In this document: positions 1-7,750 of the stretch, piece by piece
Position numbering within the stretch: position 1 is the stretch's first letter
Layout of the letters: each line of letters starts with the position of its first letter
Assembly: GCA_934675625.1 (NCBI GenBank)
Contig: CAKURH010000063.1
Coordinates: forward strand, 1 to 22,137
DNA length: 22,137 nucleotides
Direction of reading: 5' to 3'
From: an uncultured Kiritimatiellota bacterium
Lineage (GTDB): Bacteria; Verrucomicrobiota; Kiritimatiellia; RFP12; UBA1067
Made by a program: the position numbers and the translations under genes
Notes under the pieces: generated by a model
The model's database searches: none
What the model was told of the DNA's origin: nothing
The model's input: only the letters and a program-made list of their open reading frames with translations

Positions 1-75
1 CGAACACGGAAGTCAAGGGCCCCTTCGCCGAGGGTAGTGCGGGACTCGCCCGCGCGAGAGTAGGGCGCCGCCGGC
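1..75 (+). rRNA. rrf: 5S ribosomal RNA, 3' part (cut by window start)
   Basis: The first bases match the conserved second half of bacterial 5S rRNA: the CGAACACGGAAGT loop B/helix III segment, the CGCCGAGGGTAGTG segment, and the GCGAGAGTAGGGCGCCG block of helix IV and loop E, ending in the 3' strand of helix I (GCCGCCGGC). The 5' part lies outside the window, so the start is only the window edge and the 3' end (about 75) is approximate. It is followed after 14 bases by tRNA-Pro, so this is the distal end of an rRNA operon. Confidence 0.93.
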
Positions 76-89
76 TTCATTTTCAGCGT

Positions 90-166
90 CGGAGCGTAGC
101 GCAGCCTGGTAGCGCGTTTGCTTCGGGAGCAAAAGGCCGAGGGTTCAAATCCCTCCGCTCCGACCA
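90..166 (+). tRNA. tRNA-Pro (anticodon CGG)
   Basis: A full cloverleaf can be drawn. The acceptor stem is CGGAGCG (90-96) with CGCTCCG (156-162). The D arm is GCGC...GCGC with the CAGCCTGGTA loop. The anticodon stem is TTTGC (117-121) with GCAAA (129-133) around the loop TTCGGGA, which gives anticodon CGG at 124-126. The T arm is GAGGG-TTCAAAT-CCCTC, and the ACCA end is encoded (163-166). The C at position 1 is typical of tRNA-Pro. It sits directly behind 5S rRNA and is probably cotranscribed with it. Confidence 0.97.
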
Positions 167-178
167 ATATCAGGAAAC

Positions 179-206
179 GCCATTCCGAGACGGAATGGCA
201 TTTTTT
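179..206 (+). terminator. Intrinsic terminator of the rRNA-tRNA operon
   Basis: A perfect 8-bp stem GCCATTCC (179-186) / GGAATGGC (192-199) with loop GAGAC is followed by A and six T (201-206). This is a canonical Rho-independent terminator 12 bases after the tRNA CCA end. The T-tract directly abuts the ATG of the next gene at 207. Confidence 0.93.
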
Positions 207-1481
207 ATGTCAGCGAAGAAGTTCGAGAAGCTTGCCATTGAGGGCGGACGGAAGGTCTGGTCGCGCGGCTTTCCGCCGTGGCCGCAGTTCGACCGACGGA
301 CGGATCGGGCCGTTCTTGACATTCTCCATTCGGGCCGGGTCAATTACTGGACGGGGCCCGTGGGGCTTCAGTTCGAGACGGCGTGGGCCCGGTGGCTGGG
401 CGTCTCGCAGGCGGTCGCTGTCTCAAGCGGCACGGCGGCCCTGCATGTCGCGCTGGCCGCATTGGGCATTGGCCCGGGCGATGAGGTCGTCTGCACGTCC
501 TATTCGTTCATCGCCTCGTCCTTTTGCTCCCTTCAGTGCGGTGCCTTGCCCGTCTTCTGCGACGTCGGCACGGATCACCTCATTGACCCCGCGAAAATCG
601 AGGCTTGCCTGACCGCGCGCACCAAGGCGATTGTCGTCGTCCACCTGTATGGTGTGGTGGCGGACATGGATCCGATTCTGAAGATTGCGAAGCGGCATGG
701 TCTGTTTGTCGTCGAGGACTGCGCCCAGTGCATCGGCGGCGTCTACAAGGGGCGAAAGGTCGGCTCAATCGGCACGGTCGCCTGCTTCTCGTTCTGCCAG
801 TCCAAGCATTTCACGACGGGCGGCGAAGGCGGCATGGTCTGCTGCAACGACACGGCACTGGCTGGCGAGATCCGCGCGCTACGGGATCACGGCTATGAGG
901 CGAAGGCCAAGCTAGGCCTCATGGTGGCCGACAGGCGTCCGCTTTACGTGCACCGTCGCGTCGGCTACAACTTCCGCCTGACGGAGATTCAGTCCGCGAT
1001 TGGCCTTGGCGAGCTTCGGCGGCTCGACAGCTGGAACCTGCCGCGTCGACGGCGGCTTGCGCGGACGCTGATTGACGGGCTCGCGGGGCACCCCCTCGTC
1101 AAGCATGCGCCGGTCGATACGCCGGCCCGCCAGAATGCGTTCTGGCTGGTGCCGTTCGTGCTGGACACGTCGAAGCTGAACGTCACGATGAAGGCTTTTG
1201 TCGCCGCCGTTCAGGCCGAGGGCGCGAGCGTACAGACCGTGCACTGGCCCGAAATGTATAAGGAAGAGGCGTTCACCCGTCCGTGCGGATTCGGCACGGC
1301 CAACTATCCGTTCCGGGATCCGGCGCACCGTCCGATCGACTACACGGCGTTCGACTGCGCAACGGCGCGTACGCTGGCCGAGGCGACCCTCTCGTTCTGG
1401 GTGCATCCGACTTACACGCTCGCCCATGTCCGCGCGGATGTCCGTGCGTTCGAAAAGGTCGCCGCGCGGATGATGAGATGA
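207..1481 (+). CDS. DegT/DnrJ/EryC1/StrS-family PLP-dependent aminotransferase
   Basis: This 424-aa protein is a fold-type I aminotransferase of the sugar aminotransferase family, whose members typically transfer an amino group from glutamate to a nucleotide-bound keto-sugar or related cyclic ketone in cell-surface or natural-product sugar synthesis. The N-terminus KLAIEGGRKV is the usual family opening. Motifs seen are SSGTAALHVALAALG (PLP phosphate region), VVEDCAQ with Asp171 (pyridine nitrogen contact), and CFSFCQSKHFTTGGEGG with the Schiff-base Lys200, followed by RDHGY and a GYNFRLTEIQSAIG segment. I chose the ATG at 207 because the upstream in-frame ATG (195) lies inside the terminator stem. 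No ordinary Shine-Dalgarno is visible; the GGAATGG of the terminator 3' arm is the only purine-rich stretch. No sugar-nucleotide genes lie nearby, so the substrate is unknown. It is the only gene between the rRNA operon and the fab promoter. Confidence 0.9.
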   Translation: MSAKKFEKLAIEGGRKVWSRGFPPWPQFDRRTDRAVLDILHSGRVNYWTGPVGLQFETAWARWLGVSQAVAVSSGTAALHVALAALGIGPGDEVVCTSYSFIASSFCSLQCGALPVFCDVGTDHLIDPAKIEACLTARTKAIVVVHLYGVVADMDPILKIAKRHGLFVVEDCAQCIGGVYKGRKVGSIGTVACFSFCQSKHFTTGGEGGMVCCNDTALAGEIRALRDHGYEAKAKLGLMVADRRPLYVHRRVGYNFRLTEIQSAIGLGELRRLDSWNLPRRRRLARTLIDGLAGHPLVKHAPVDTPARQNAFWLVPFVLDTSKLNVTMKAFVAAVQAEGASVQTVHWPEMYKEEAFTRPCGFGTANYPFRDPAHRPIDYTAFDCATARTLAEATLSFWVHPTYTLAHVRADVRAFEKVAARMMR

Positions 1482-1490
1482 CGGATTTTA

Positions 1491-1499
1491 TGCTATAAT
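1491..1499 (+). promoter_or_regulatory. Extended -10 promoter for the fab operon
   Basis: The sequence TGCTATAAT is a perfect extended -10 (TGnTATAAT) in an AT-rich dip between two GC-rich genes. No convincing -35 is visible, which is acceptable for extended -10 promoters. The predicted transcription start, 7 bases past the hexamer, is 1506-1507, which coincides with the fabH ATG at 1507 and implies a leaderless or almost leaderless mRNA. The same TGnTATA pattern recurs at 9760 and 15740. Confidence 0.75.
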
Positions 1500-1506
1500 A
1501 CCCGCC

Positions 1507-2520
1507 ATGGGAATCAGAATTCTTGGAACGGGGAGCTACCTGCCGCCGAAGGTGGTGACCAACGCAGACATCGCGGCGGCGCTCGACACGTCCGACGAGT
1601 GGATCTTCTCGCACACGGGTATCCACGCGCGGCACATCGCCGGCGAGGGCGAGACGACGTCCTCGATGGCGACGAAGGCCGCGCGCGCGGCGCTGGCGAC
1701 GGCGAACGTGGCGCCGGAGGACGTCGGCCTCATCGTGCTCGCGACCTCGACGCCCGACTACAACACCTTTCCGTCGACGGCCTGCATCGTGCAGGGCCTT
1801 CTCGGCTGCGTGAACGCGGGCGCCTACGACCTGCTGGCGGCGTGCGCGGGCTTCGTCTACGCGCTGGAGCAGGCGCGCGGGTGGCTCGTCTGCAATCCGG
1901 GGCAGAAGGCCCTCGTCATCGGCTCGGAGTGCCTGACGCGCATCGTGGACTGGACGGATCGCAGCTCGTGCATCCTCTTCGGCGATGGCGCGGGCGCGGT
2001 CGTGCTCGAAAGCGACAGGACGGCGGGCGAATCGTCCGCGACGACGATCCTGGGGGCGGACGGTTCGGGCCGCCACTTCATCCAGCGCACGGGCGGCACG
2101 ATGACGTCGCTGCCGTTCGACCCGGTGACGGGCCTCCCGACCGCCGCGCCGCACGCGCCGCGCGCCACGCTCTCGCTCATGGGCCACGAGGTCTTCGCGT
2201 TCGCCGTGAAGACGATGTCGCGCGTGACGCAGGAGCTCTGCGCGCGCAAGGGCGTCGAGACGTCCGCGCTGGATCGCGTCTTCGCGCACCAGGCGAACGG
2301 CCGCATCATCGAGGCGTGCGCGCGCCGCATGAAGCTGCCGCTGGAGAAGTTCTGGCTCAACCTCGCGGAGACGGCGAACACGTCCGCTGCGTCCATCCCG
2401 ATCTCCCTCGACCAGGCCGTCCGCGCGGGCGAGCTCACGGACGGCATGAACGTCGTCCTCGTCGGCTTCGGCGCGGGCCTCACCTACGCCGGGACTTACC
2501 TGACCTGGCCCCATCTCTGA
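1507..2520 (+). CDS. fabH: Beta-ketoacyl-ACP synthase III
   Basis: This 337-aa protein is KAS III, which condenses acetyl-CoA (or another short acyl-CoA) with malonyl-ACP to start fatty-acid elongation in the cytoplasm. The thiolase-fold catalytic triad is complete: Cys113 in DLLAACAGFVYAL, His261 in FAHQANGRII and Asn291 in TANTSAASIP. The N-terminal ILGTGSYLPPKVVTN, TSDEWI and TGIHARH segments and the C-terminal GFGAGLTYAG glycine loop are typical of FabH, and the length is near the family's usual size. There is no Shine-Dalgarno; the ATG lies where transcription from the extended -10 at 1491-1499 should begin. It opens the fab/envelope run, with fabF 38 bases downstream. Confidence 0.96.
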   Translation: MGIRILGTGSYLPPKVVTNADIAAALDTSDEWIFSHTGIHARHIAGEGETTSSMATKAARAALATANVAPEDVGLIVLATSTPDYNTFPSTACIVQGLLGCVNAGAYDLLAACAGFVYALEQARGWLVCNPGQKALVIGSECLTRIVDWTDRSSCILFGDGAGAVVLESDRTAGESSATTILGADGSGRHFIQRTGGTMTSLPFDPVTGLPTAAPHAPRATLSLMGHEVFAFAVKTMSRVTQELCARKGVETSALDRVFAHQANGRIIEACARRMKLPLEKFWLNLAETANTSAASIPISLDQAVRAGELTDGMNVVLVGFGAGLTYAGTYLTWPHL

Positions 2521-2558
2521 CAGACCCTGACATTTCACACACGAAAGGAATCCAAACC

Positions 2559-3842
2559 ATGAAGAAAGTGATGATCACCGGCATTGGCATGCTCTGCGCG
2601 AGCGGCAACGGCAAGGAGGCCGCCTGGGCCAGCATCAAGGCCGGCAAGCCCGGCATCGGCCGGATCACGAAGTTCGATCCCTCCCGCTGCACCTCGCAGG
2701 TCGCGGCCGAGGTGAAGGACTTCCAGGCCTACGCCATCGACTCGGGCCTCATCGACAAGCGCGAGGCGCGTCACATGGCGCTCTTCTCGCAGTATGCGGT
2801 CGCGGCGGCGGTTGAGGCGTGGAAGGACGCCGGCTACACCGCCGAGGCGAAGCCCGACATGGATCGCGTGGGCGTCCTGATCGGCAACGGCATCGGCGGG
2901 CTGGACGTGACGGGGGATAGCTACAAGGTCCTCTTCGACCGTGGGCCGGACCGCGTCTCGCCGCTTGCGATTCCCGAGCTGATCTCGAACGAGGCGGCGG
3001 GCAACATCGCGATCGCGCTCGGCGCAAAGGGCCCGGCGCAGGTCGTCGCCACGGCGTGCGCGTCGTCGACGGACGCTCTGGGAATCGCGCTCGACATGAT
3101 CCGCGCGGGGCGGGCGGACGTCGTCGTCGCCGGCGGCACCGAGGCGGCGATCATTGAGTTCGCGATTGGCGGCTTCATGAAGATGAAGGCCCTCTCGACG
3201 CACTACAACGACACGCCGGAGACGAGCTGCCGTCCGTTCACCAAGGGCCGCGACGGCTTCGTCATGGGCGAGGGCGCGGCGGTGCTGGTTCTCGAAAGCG
3301 AGGAGCACGCGCGGGCGCGCGGCGCAAAGGCCTACGCCGAGCTCGCGGGCTACGGCGCGACGTGCGACGCCTACCACATCACGGCGCCGGATCCGTCCGG
3401 GGCCGGCGCGATCAGGGCGATCGAGATTGCGCTGAAGGACGCGGGCGTGACCGACAAGACGACGGTCGACTACATCAACGCGCACGGCACCTCGACGCAC
3501 CTCAACGACCAGATGGAGACGAAGGCGTTCAAGACGATCTTCGGCGAGGAGGGCGCGAAGAAGATCAACGTGTCCTCGACGAAGTCGATGCACGGCCACC
3601 TCCTCGGCGCGACGGGCGCGCTGGAGGCGGCGATCACGGCGCTCGCGATTCAGGAGGGCTTCGTGCCGCCGACGATCAACTACGACGAGCCCGACCTCGA
3701 CGTCGACACGGCGAAGGGCGAGACGCCGCTCGACCTCAACTACACGCCGAACAAGGGCGTCGCGCGCGACATCCGCGTCGCGCTCTCGACGTCGCTCGGC
3801 TTCGGCGGGCACAACGGCGTCCTGGTCCTGAAGAAGGCGTGA
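2559..3842 (+). CDS. fabF: Beta-ketoacyl-ACP synthase II (KAS II)
   Basis: This 427-aa condensing enzyme elongates acyl-ACP with malonyl-ACP. The catalytic set is Cys167 (VATACASSTDALG), His309 (INAHGTSTHLND), Lys342 and His347 (STKSMHGHLLGATGALEA). The N-terminus KKVMITGIGMLCASG and the C-terminal SLGFGGHNGVLVL are diagnostic, and the length is that of ordinary FabF. The ATG is preceded by AAAGGA (2544-2549), a good ribosome-binding site. KAS enzymes also serve polyene and polyketide pathways. No acyl carrier protein, fabG or fabD gene is in the window, so those functions must come from elsewhere. Confidence 0.96.
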   Translation: MKKVMITGIGMLCASGNGKEAAWASIKAGKPGIGRITKFDPSRCTSQVAAEVKDFQAYAIDSGLIDKREARHMALFSQYAVAAAVEAWKDAGYTAEAKPDMDRVGVLIGNGIGGLDVTGDSYKVLFDRGPDRVSPLAIPELISNEAAGNIAIALGAKGPAQVVATACASSTDALGIALDMIRAGRADVVVAGGTEAAIIEFAIGGFMKMKALSTHYNDTPETSCRPFTKGRDGFVMGEGAAVLVLESEEHARARGAKAYAELAGYGATCDAYHITAPDPSGAGAIRAIEIALKDAGVTDKTTVDYINAHGTSTHLNDQMETKAFKTIFGEEGAKKINVSSTKSMHGHLLGATGALEAAITALAIQEGFVPPTINYDEPDLDVDTAKGETPLDLNYTPNKGVARDIRVALSTSLGFGGHNGVLVLKKA

Positions 3843-3851
3843 GGAAATAAC

Positions 3852-3915
3852 CGAATAATCGAATAATCGAATAATCGAATTAGCGAATAATCGAATTGGT
3901 GAATTGGTGAATCTG
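3852..3915 (+). repeat. AT-rich 8-bp tandem repeat array, eight units
   Basis: Eight consecutive octamers fill most of the fabF-fabZ gap: CGAATAAT three times, CGAATTAG, CGAATAAT, CGAATTGG, TGAATTGG and TGAATCTG (consensus YGAATWRK). The array starts 10 bases after the fabF stop and ends 20 bases before the fabZ ATG. It is strikingly AT-rich inside a GC-rich operon. It is not coding on either strand with any recognisable product. Role unknown. Confidence 0.93.
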
Positions 3916-3935
3916 TTTGCCTTGGGATAACGATC

Positions 3936-4415
3936 ATGGAGCTTCCGCAGTTCAAAGAAGTCTACAACCGGAGCGGCGAGTCGCTGCTGCCGCACCGTCC
4001 GCCGTTCCTCTTCGTTGACCGCCTGCTGTCGGCGGACGAGACGGGCGGCATCGGCGAATACACGTTCACGCACGAGAAGAACGACTTCTTCAAGGGCCAC
4101 TTCCCGACCTATCCCGTCGTGCCCGGCGTTGTGCTCATCGAGGCGATGGCGCAGGTCGCGGGCGCAGTGGTCGTCGCGCGCGGCGTCCTCGGCGCGGACG
4201 CGACGTTTCTCCTCGCGGCGGTCACCGACGCGCGCTTCCGCCATCCGTTCCGTCCGGGCGATCGACTCGTGACGGTCGTCGAGACCGTGCGCGCGAAGAA
4301 GCCGCTCGGCATCTTCAAGTTCAAGGGCTACCTGAACGGCGAGGCGGACGCGAAGGGGCTTCCGGCGGTCGAGTGCTCCGTCAAGTGCATGATGGGCGAC
4401 GGGGGCCACAAATGA
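3936..4415 (+). CDS. fabZ: 3-hydroxyacyl-ACP dehydratase
   Basis: This 159-aa hot-dog-fold dehydratase removes water from 3-hydroxyacyl-ACP in the fatty-acid elongation cycle. The catalytic pair is His55 (FFKGHFPTYPVVPG) and Glu69 (VVLIEAMAQVAG), matching the His/Glu spacing of FabZ. LLPHRPPFLFVDR near residue 20 is the standard FabZ entry motif. It has no FabA-specific features that I can see. The start has only a weak GGGA upstream. Its stop overlaps the hisD start in an ATGA arrangement (4412-4415), so the two are translationally coupled. Confidence 0.95.
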   Translation: MELPQFKEVYNRSGESLLPHRPPFLFVDRLLSADETGGIGEYTFTHEKNDFFKGHFPTYPVVPGVVLIEAMAQVAGAVVVARGVLGADATFLLAAVTDARFRHPFRPGDRLVTVVETVRAKKPLGIFKFKGYLNGEADAKGLPAVECSVKCMMGDGGHK

Positions 4416-5692
4416 TTCGGATCGTCAAGGCGGGCGACCGGCGGATTGCGGCGTTCAACGCGCGTCCGGCGTTCCCCGAAGAGGCCGAGAAGGCCGCCGC
4501 CGCCGCGCTCGCTGACATCCGCGCGCGCGGCGACCGCGCCGTTTTGGATCTCGTCGCGAAGTTCGAGGGCTTCAAGGCGCGCACGGCGAAGGATTTGCGC
4601 GTCGATCTCGCGAAGGTTTCCGAGAAGGGGATTGACGCGAAGCTCGTGCGGGCCGTGAAGGACGCGCATCGGCGCGTCCTCGCGTTCTCGAAGGCGTCGC
4701 TCCGCGCGCCGTGGTCGATGAAGACGCCGAAGGGCGGCTCGGCCGGCGAGTTCTTCTCGCCGATGGATCGCGTGGGCGTCTACGTGCCGGGCGGCACGGC
4801 GCCGCTCGCCTCGACGGCGGTCATGACGGTCACGCTCGCGAAGGCGGCCGGCGTGAAGGAGATCGTCGCCTGTACGCCGGCGGGGAAGGACGGCCACGTG
4901 AACCCCGTTCTCCTCTTCGCGCTCAAACTTGCGGGCGCGACCGAAGTCTACCGCGTCGGCGGCATCCAGGCGATTGGCCTCATGGCGTTCGGCACGAAGA
5001 CGTGCCGCAAGGTGCAGAAGATCGCCGGGCCGGGCAACGCCTTCGTCACGGCGGCGAAGCGGCAGGTTTACGGCTACGTCGCGATTGACCAGGTCGCGGG
5101 GCCGAGCGAAATCGCCGTCCTCACCGACGGCTCGGTCGACAAGCGGTGGATCGCGGCCGACCTCCTCTCGCAGGCCGAACACGGCTCCGGGTACGAGAAG
5201 TCGCTGTGCGTCTGCACGTCCGCCGCGTTCGCCGAGGAGATCCGCGCGGAAGTCCTCGCGCAGGCGAAGACGCTCTCGCGTCGCGCGCTCGTCGCGCGCG
5301 TCATTGACCGGGACGGCATCCTCATCGTCGTCGCGAAGAGCGTCGCCGAGGGGCTGGACGTCGTGAACGCCTTTGCGCCGGAGCATTTCGAGATCATGAC
5401 GAAGGACGCGCTGAAGGTCATGAAGGGCGTGCGCGCCGCCGGTGCCGTGTTCGCGGGCGCGTGGACGCCCGAATCGGCGGGCGATTTCGTCGCGGGGCCG
5501 TCGCACGTGCTGCCGACGGGCGGCGCGGCGAACATGTTCAACGGGCTTACGCCGGACGACTTCCGCCGCCGCCACAGCTTCGTCGCCTTCACGCAGGCCG
5601 ACCTCGCCCAGACGAAGGCCACCATCGAGGCGTTCGCCGCCGTCGAGGGGCTGGACGGGCACGGCCGCGCCGCGACCATCCGCTTCGAATGA
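4412..5692 (+). CDS. hisD: Histidinol dehydrogenase
   Basis: This 426-aa enzyme catalyses the last two steps of histidine synthesis, NAD- and zinc-dependent oxidation of L-histidinol to L-histidine. Expected residues are present: zinc ligands Gln254 and His257 (LSQAEHGSGYEKS), Asp358 (SAGDFVAG) and His417 (GLDGHGRAATIRF), the catalytic Glu324-His325 pair (FAPEHFEIM), and His365 in SHVLPTGGAA. VYVPGGTAPLASTAVM and the AGPGNAFV stretch are family hallmarks. Length matches normal HisD. The ATG at 4412 was preferred to an upstream in-frame start at 4373 because of the ATGA overlap with fabZ and the conserved N-terminus. No other his gene is near. Its place inside a fatty-acid/envelope run is unusual. 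Confidence 0.95.
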   Translation: MIRIVKAGDRRIAAFNARPAFPEEAEKAAAAALADIRARGDRAVLDLVAKFEGFKARTAKDLRVDLAKVSEKGIDAKLVRAVKDAHRRVLAFSKASLRAPWSMKTPKGGSAGEFFSPMDRVGVYVPGGTAPLASTAVMTVTLAKAAGVKEIVACTPAGKDGHVNPVLLFALKLAGATEVYRVGGIQAIGLMAFGTKTCRKVQKIAGPGNAFVTAAKRQVYGYVAIDQVAGPSEIAVLTDGSVDKRWIAADLLSQAEHGSGYEKSLCVCTSAAFAEEIRAEVLAQAKTLSRRALVARVIDRDGILIVVAKSVAEGLDVVNAFAPEHFEIMTKDALKVMKGVRAAGAVFAGAWTPESAGDFVAGPSHVLPTGGAANMFNGLTPDDFRRRHSFVAFTQADLAQTKATIEAFAAVEGLDGHGRAATIRFE

Positions 5693-6510
5693 CCTTCCTC
5701 CAACGCCATGCCTATGACATCGGCGGCGCGTTGGCGGCCGTCGTCTGGCCGTTTCTCGGACGCCGCCGGCGGATTGCCGTCGACAACATCCTGCGCGCGA
5801 AGGTCACGGACGACCCGAAGGAGGCGCGGCGGATCGCGAAGCGCTCCCTCTGCCACCTCGCCGGACACATCGGCGAGGCGCTGTTCGTGCCGTCGGTCGT
5901 CACGCGGGCGAACTACCGCGAACATCTCGACACGTCGTGCGTGTCCGACGCGAACGTGAAGCTGCTGCTGGACTCGCCCGGCCAGCCGATCCTGCTCGTC
6001 TCGTCCCATCACGGCGTCTGGGAGGCGGCGACGAACATCCTCTCGTTCGCGCGGCCGATGATCGCCATTGCGCGCGTCCAGAACAACCGCCTTGTCGCGA
6101 AGTGGATGAAGAAGCACCATTTTCGCGGGCCCGTCACGATTGTGGACAAGAACCACGGCTTCACGCCGGCGGTGCTGGAGCAGTGGCAGCGCGAGGGCGC
6201 GGCGATGACGATCCTGATGGATCAGCACGCGGGACGGGGCGCGCCGCTCACGTTCTTCGGGCGTCCGGCGCGGACGTACACGACGGCGGCGCGGCTCGCG
6301 ATGCGGACGGGCTGTCCGATCGTCGTCGGCTCCTTCGTGCGCGTCGCGCCCTACCGCTACCGCCTCGTCGCGTCCGGCGACCCGATCGTCCTCTCGAAGA
6401 CAGACGACCGAAATGCCGCGACGCAGCTGCTGAACGACCGGCTGGAGGCGGCAATTCGCCAGTATCCCGAACAGTATCTCTGGCTGCACCGGAGGTGGCG
6501 CGATGACTAA
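5689..6510 (+). CDS. LpxL/HtrB-family lipid A (lysophospholipid-type) acyltransferase
   Basis: This 273-aa protein belongs to the LPLAT superfamily of late lipid A acyltransferases, which move acyl chains from acyl-ACP to a lipid A or similar acceptor at the inner membrane. The N-terminus has a hydrophobic stretch (ALAAVVWPFLG). The catalytic HX4E is His107...Glu112 in SSHHGVWEAA, the second block is LMDQHAGRGAPLTFFGRPA, and the C-terminus QYLWLHRRWRDD is the usual LpxL ending. It starts in an ATGA overlap with hisD and ends 8 bases into the next gene, so it belongs to the operon. It might instead acylate another glycolipid such as a polyene or ornithine-type lipid. Family call is firm, acceptor is not. 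Confidence 0.88.
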   Translation: MTFLQRHAYDIGGALAAVVWPFLGRRRRIAVDNILRAKVTDDPKEARRIAKRSLCHLAGHIGEALFVPSVVTRANYREHLDTSCVSDANVKLLLDSPGQPILLVSSHHGVWEAATNILSFARPMIAIARVQNNRLVAKWMKKHHFRGPVTIVDKNHGFTPAVLEQWQREGAAMTILMDQHAGRGAPLTFFGRPARTYTTAARLAMRTGCPIVVGSFVRVAPYRYRLVASGDPIVLSKTDDRNAATQLLNDRLEAAIRQYPEQYLWLHRRWRDD

Positions 6511-7744
6511 TGCGACGTTCTCGCTGATCTGCGATTTCCTCTGTCTCGGCCTGAGCTTCGTCTTCCTCTGGTCGACGTTCCTCGTCCTCGTCGGGCTCAT
6601 CAAGCCGGCGAAGCCGCATCCGAAGGCCGCGCGCAAGCTGAAGTTCGTCGTGCTTGTCTGCGCGCGCAACGAGGAGCCTGTCATCCGCCTGCCGGTGAAG
6701 AGCGTGCTGCTCTCGAAGTATCCGGTGGACTGCCGCGAGGTGATTGTCCTCGCGGACAACTGCACCGACCGCACGGCGGACATCGCGCGCGCGGCGGGCG
6801 CGACCGTCTGGGAGAAGACCGAGCCGAGCCACGGCAAGGGCGACGTGCTCGCGTGGGGCCTGCGGAAGCTGCGGGCCGAGCGCACGTGCGACGCGGTCGC
6901 CGTCTTCGATGCGGACAACATCTGCTCCGACGGCTGGTTCGACGCGGTGAACGATGCGTTGCAGGACGGCGAGACGGTCGTGACCGGGCGCCGCCGCTCG
7001 TCCAACGCGCGCGCGAACGTGATTTCCGGCTGGTACACGGTCTACTGGGACATGATGAACGAGCTCTCGAACCGTGTGCGGACGAACCTCGGCCTGTCGG
7101 GCAAGCTGACGGGCACGGGCTTCGCGTTCCTGCTCTCCGCGCTCGGGCCGGAGGGCTGGTGGACGCAGACGATGGTCGAAGATGTCGAGTTCACCGTCCA
7201 GACGAACTTGCGCGGCGGGCGTGTCGCCTACGTGCCGGAGGCCGACTACGCGGACGAGCAGCCCGTGACCGTGCCGTACATGTGGCGGCAGCTGCGCCGC
7301 TGGGCGACGGGCGGCTGGCAGGTCGTGCGCCTGTATTCCCCGACGTGGCTCCGGGCGCTGCGCGCGCATCCGTCGCTGCGGCTCTTCGACAGCTTCTTCG
7401 CGATCCTGACGGGGATGTCCGTCGCGTTCATCCTTCTCTTCAACTTCCTCGCGCTCTTCGTGCGGCTCGCGTGCGGCGCGGCCGACTCGGCGGCGGTTCA
7501 CTTCTTCTTCGGGGTCTTCCTCTTCGTCTTCGTGATGGGGTGGTTCACCGCGTGGGCGGCGGTCGCGCTCTCGCCCCAGAAGCGGCGGCCGCGCGTCGCG
7601 TCGATCCTGACGTTCCCCGTGTTCTCGCTCGTCCTCTCGGCGTCCGTCCTCTACACGCTCGTGCGGCCGACGCGCCGCTGGAAGCCGATTCCGCATGGCG
7701 AGGGGGCCGCTCTCGCGGTAAAGAACGAAAAGGCGGAGGGGTAG
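6503..7744 (+). CDS. Membrane-anchored family 2 glycosyltransferase
   Basis: This 413-aa processive-type GT2 has one N-terminal membrane helix (about residues 7-32), a cytosolic GT-A domain and three C-terminal helices (about 295-325, 333-352, 360-385). Catalytic features are Asp85 in LADNCTD, the DxD motif Asp136-Ala-Asp138 in FDADN, Glu226-Asp227 in MVEDVEFT, and the Q-x-x-R-W motif (Gln263, Arg266, Trp267), the pattern of cellulose, hyaluronan and poly-GlcNAc synthases. It probably makes a surface or lipid-linked glycan. The start has an excellent GGAGG (6491-6495) and overlaps the acyltransferase gene by 8 bases. Donor and acceptor sugars cannot be read from the sequence. No export partner such as a PgaAB or Bcs component is adjacent. 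Confidence 0.88.
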   Translation: MTNATFSLICDFLCLGLSFVFLWSTFLVLVGLIKPAKPHPKAARKLKFVVLVCARNEEPVIRLPVKSVLLSKYPVDCREVIVLADNCTDRTADIARAAGATVWEKTEPSHGKGDVLAWGLRKLRAERTCDAVAVFDADNICSDGWFDAVNDALQDGETVVTGRRRSSNARANVISGWYTVYWDMMNELSNRVRTNLGLSGKLTGTGFAFLLSALGPEGWWTQTMVEDVEFTVQTNLRGGRVAYVPEADYADEQPVTVPYMWRQLRRWATGGWQVVRLYSPTWLRALRAHPSLRLFDSFFAILTGMSVAFILLFNFLALFVRLACGAADSAAVHFFFGVFLFVFVMGWFTAWAAVALSPQKRRPRVASILTFPVFSLVLSASVLYTLVRPTRRWKPIPHGEGAALAVKNEKAEG

Positions 7745-7750
7745 TTGGCG

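Noticed and set aside
118..612. 164-aa plus-strand frame starting inside the tRNA
   Set aside because: It runs through the tRNA and terminator and overlaps the well-supported aminotransferase in another frame.
3852..3915. CRISPR-like array
   Set aside because: The units are 8 bp, directly joined with no spacers, and no cas gene is present. It is a simple tandem repeat.
1507..7744. Complete aryl polyene biosynthetic cluster
   Set aside because: Only ketosynthases, a dehydratase, an acyltransferase and a GT2 are present. ACP, ketoreductase, ammonia-lyase and outer-membrane export genes are missing, so the label is not supported.
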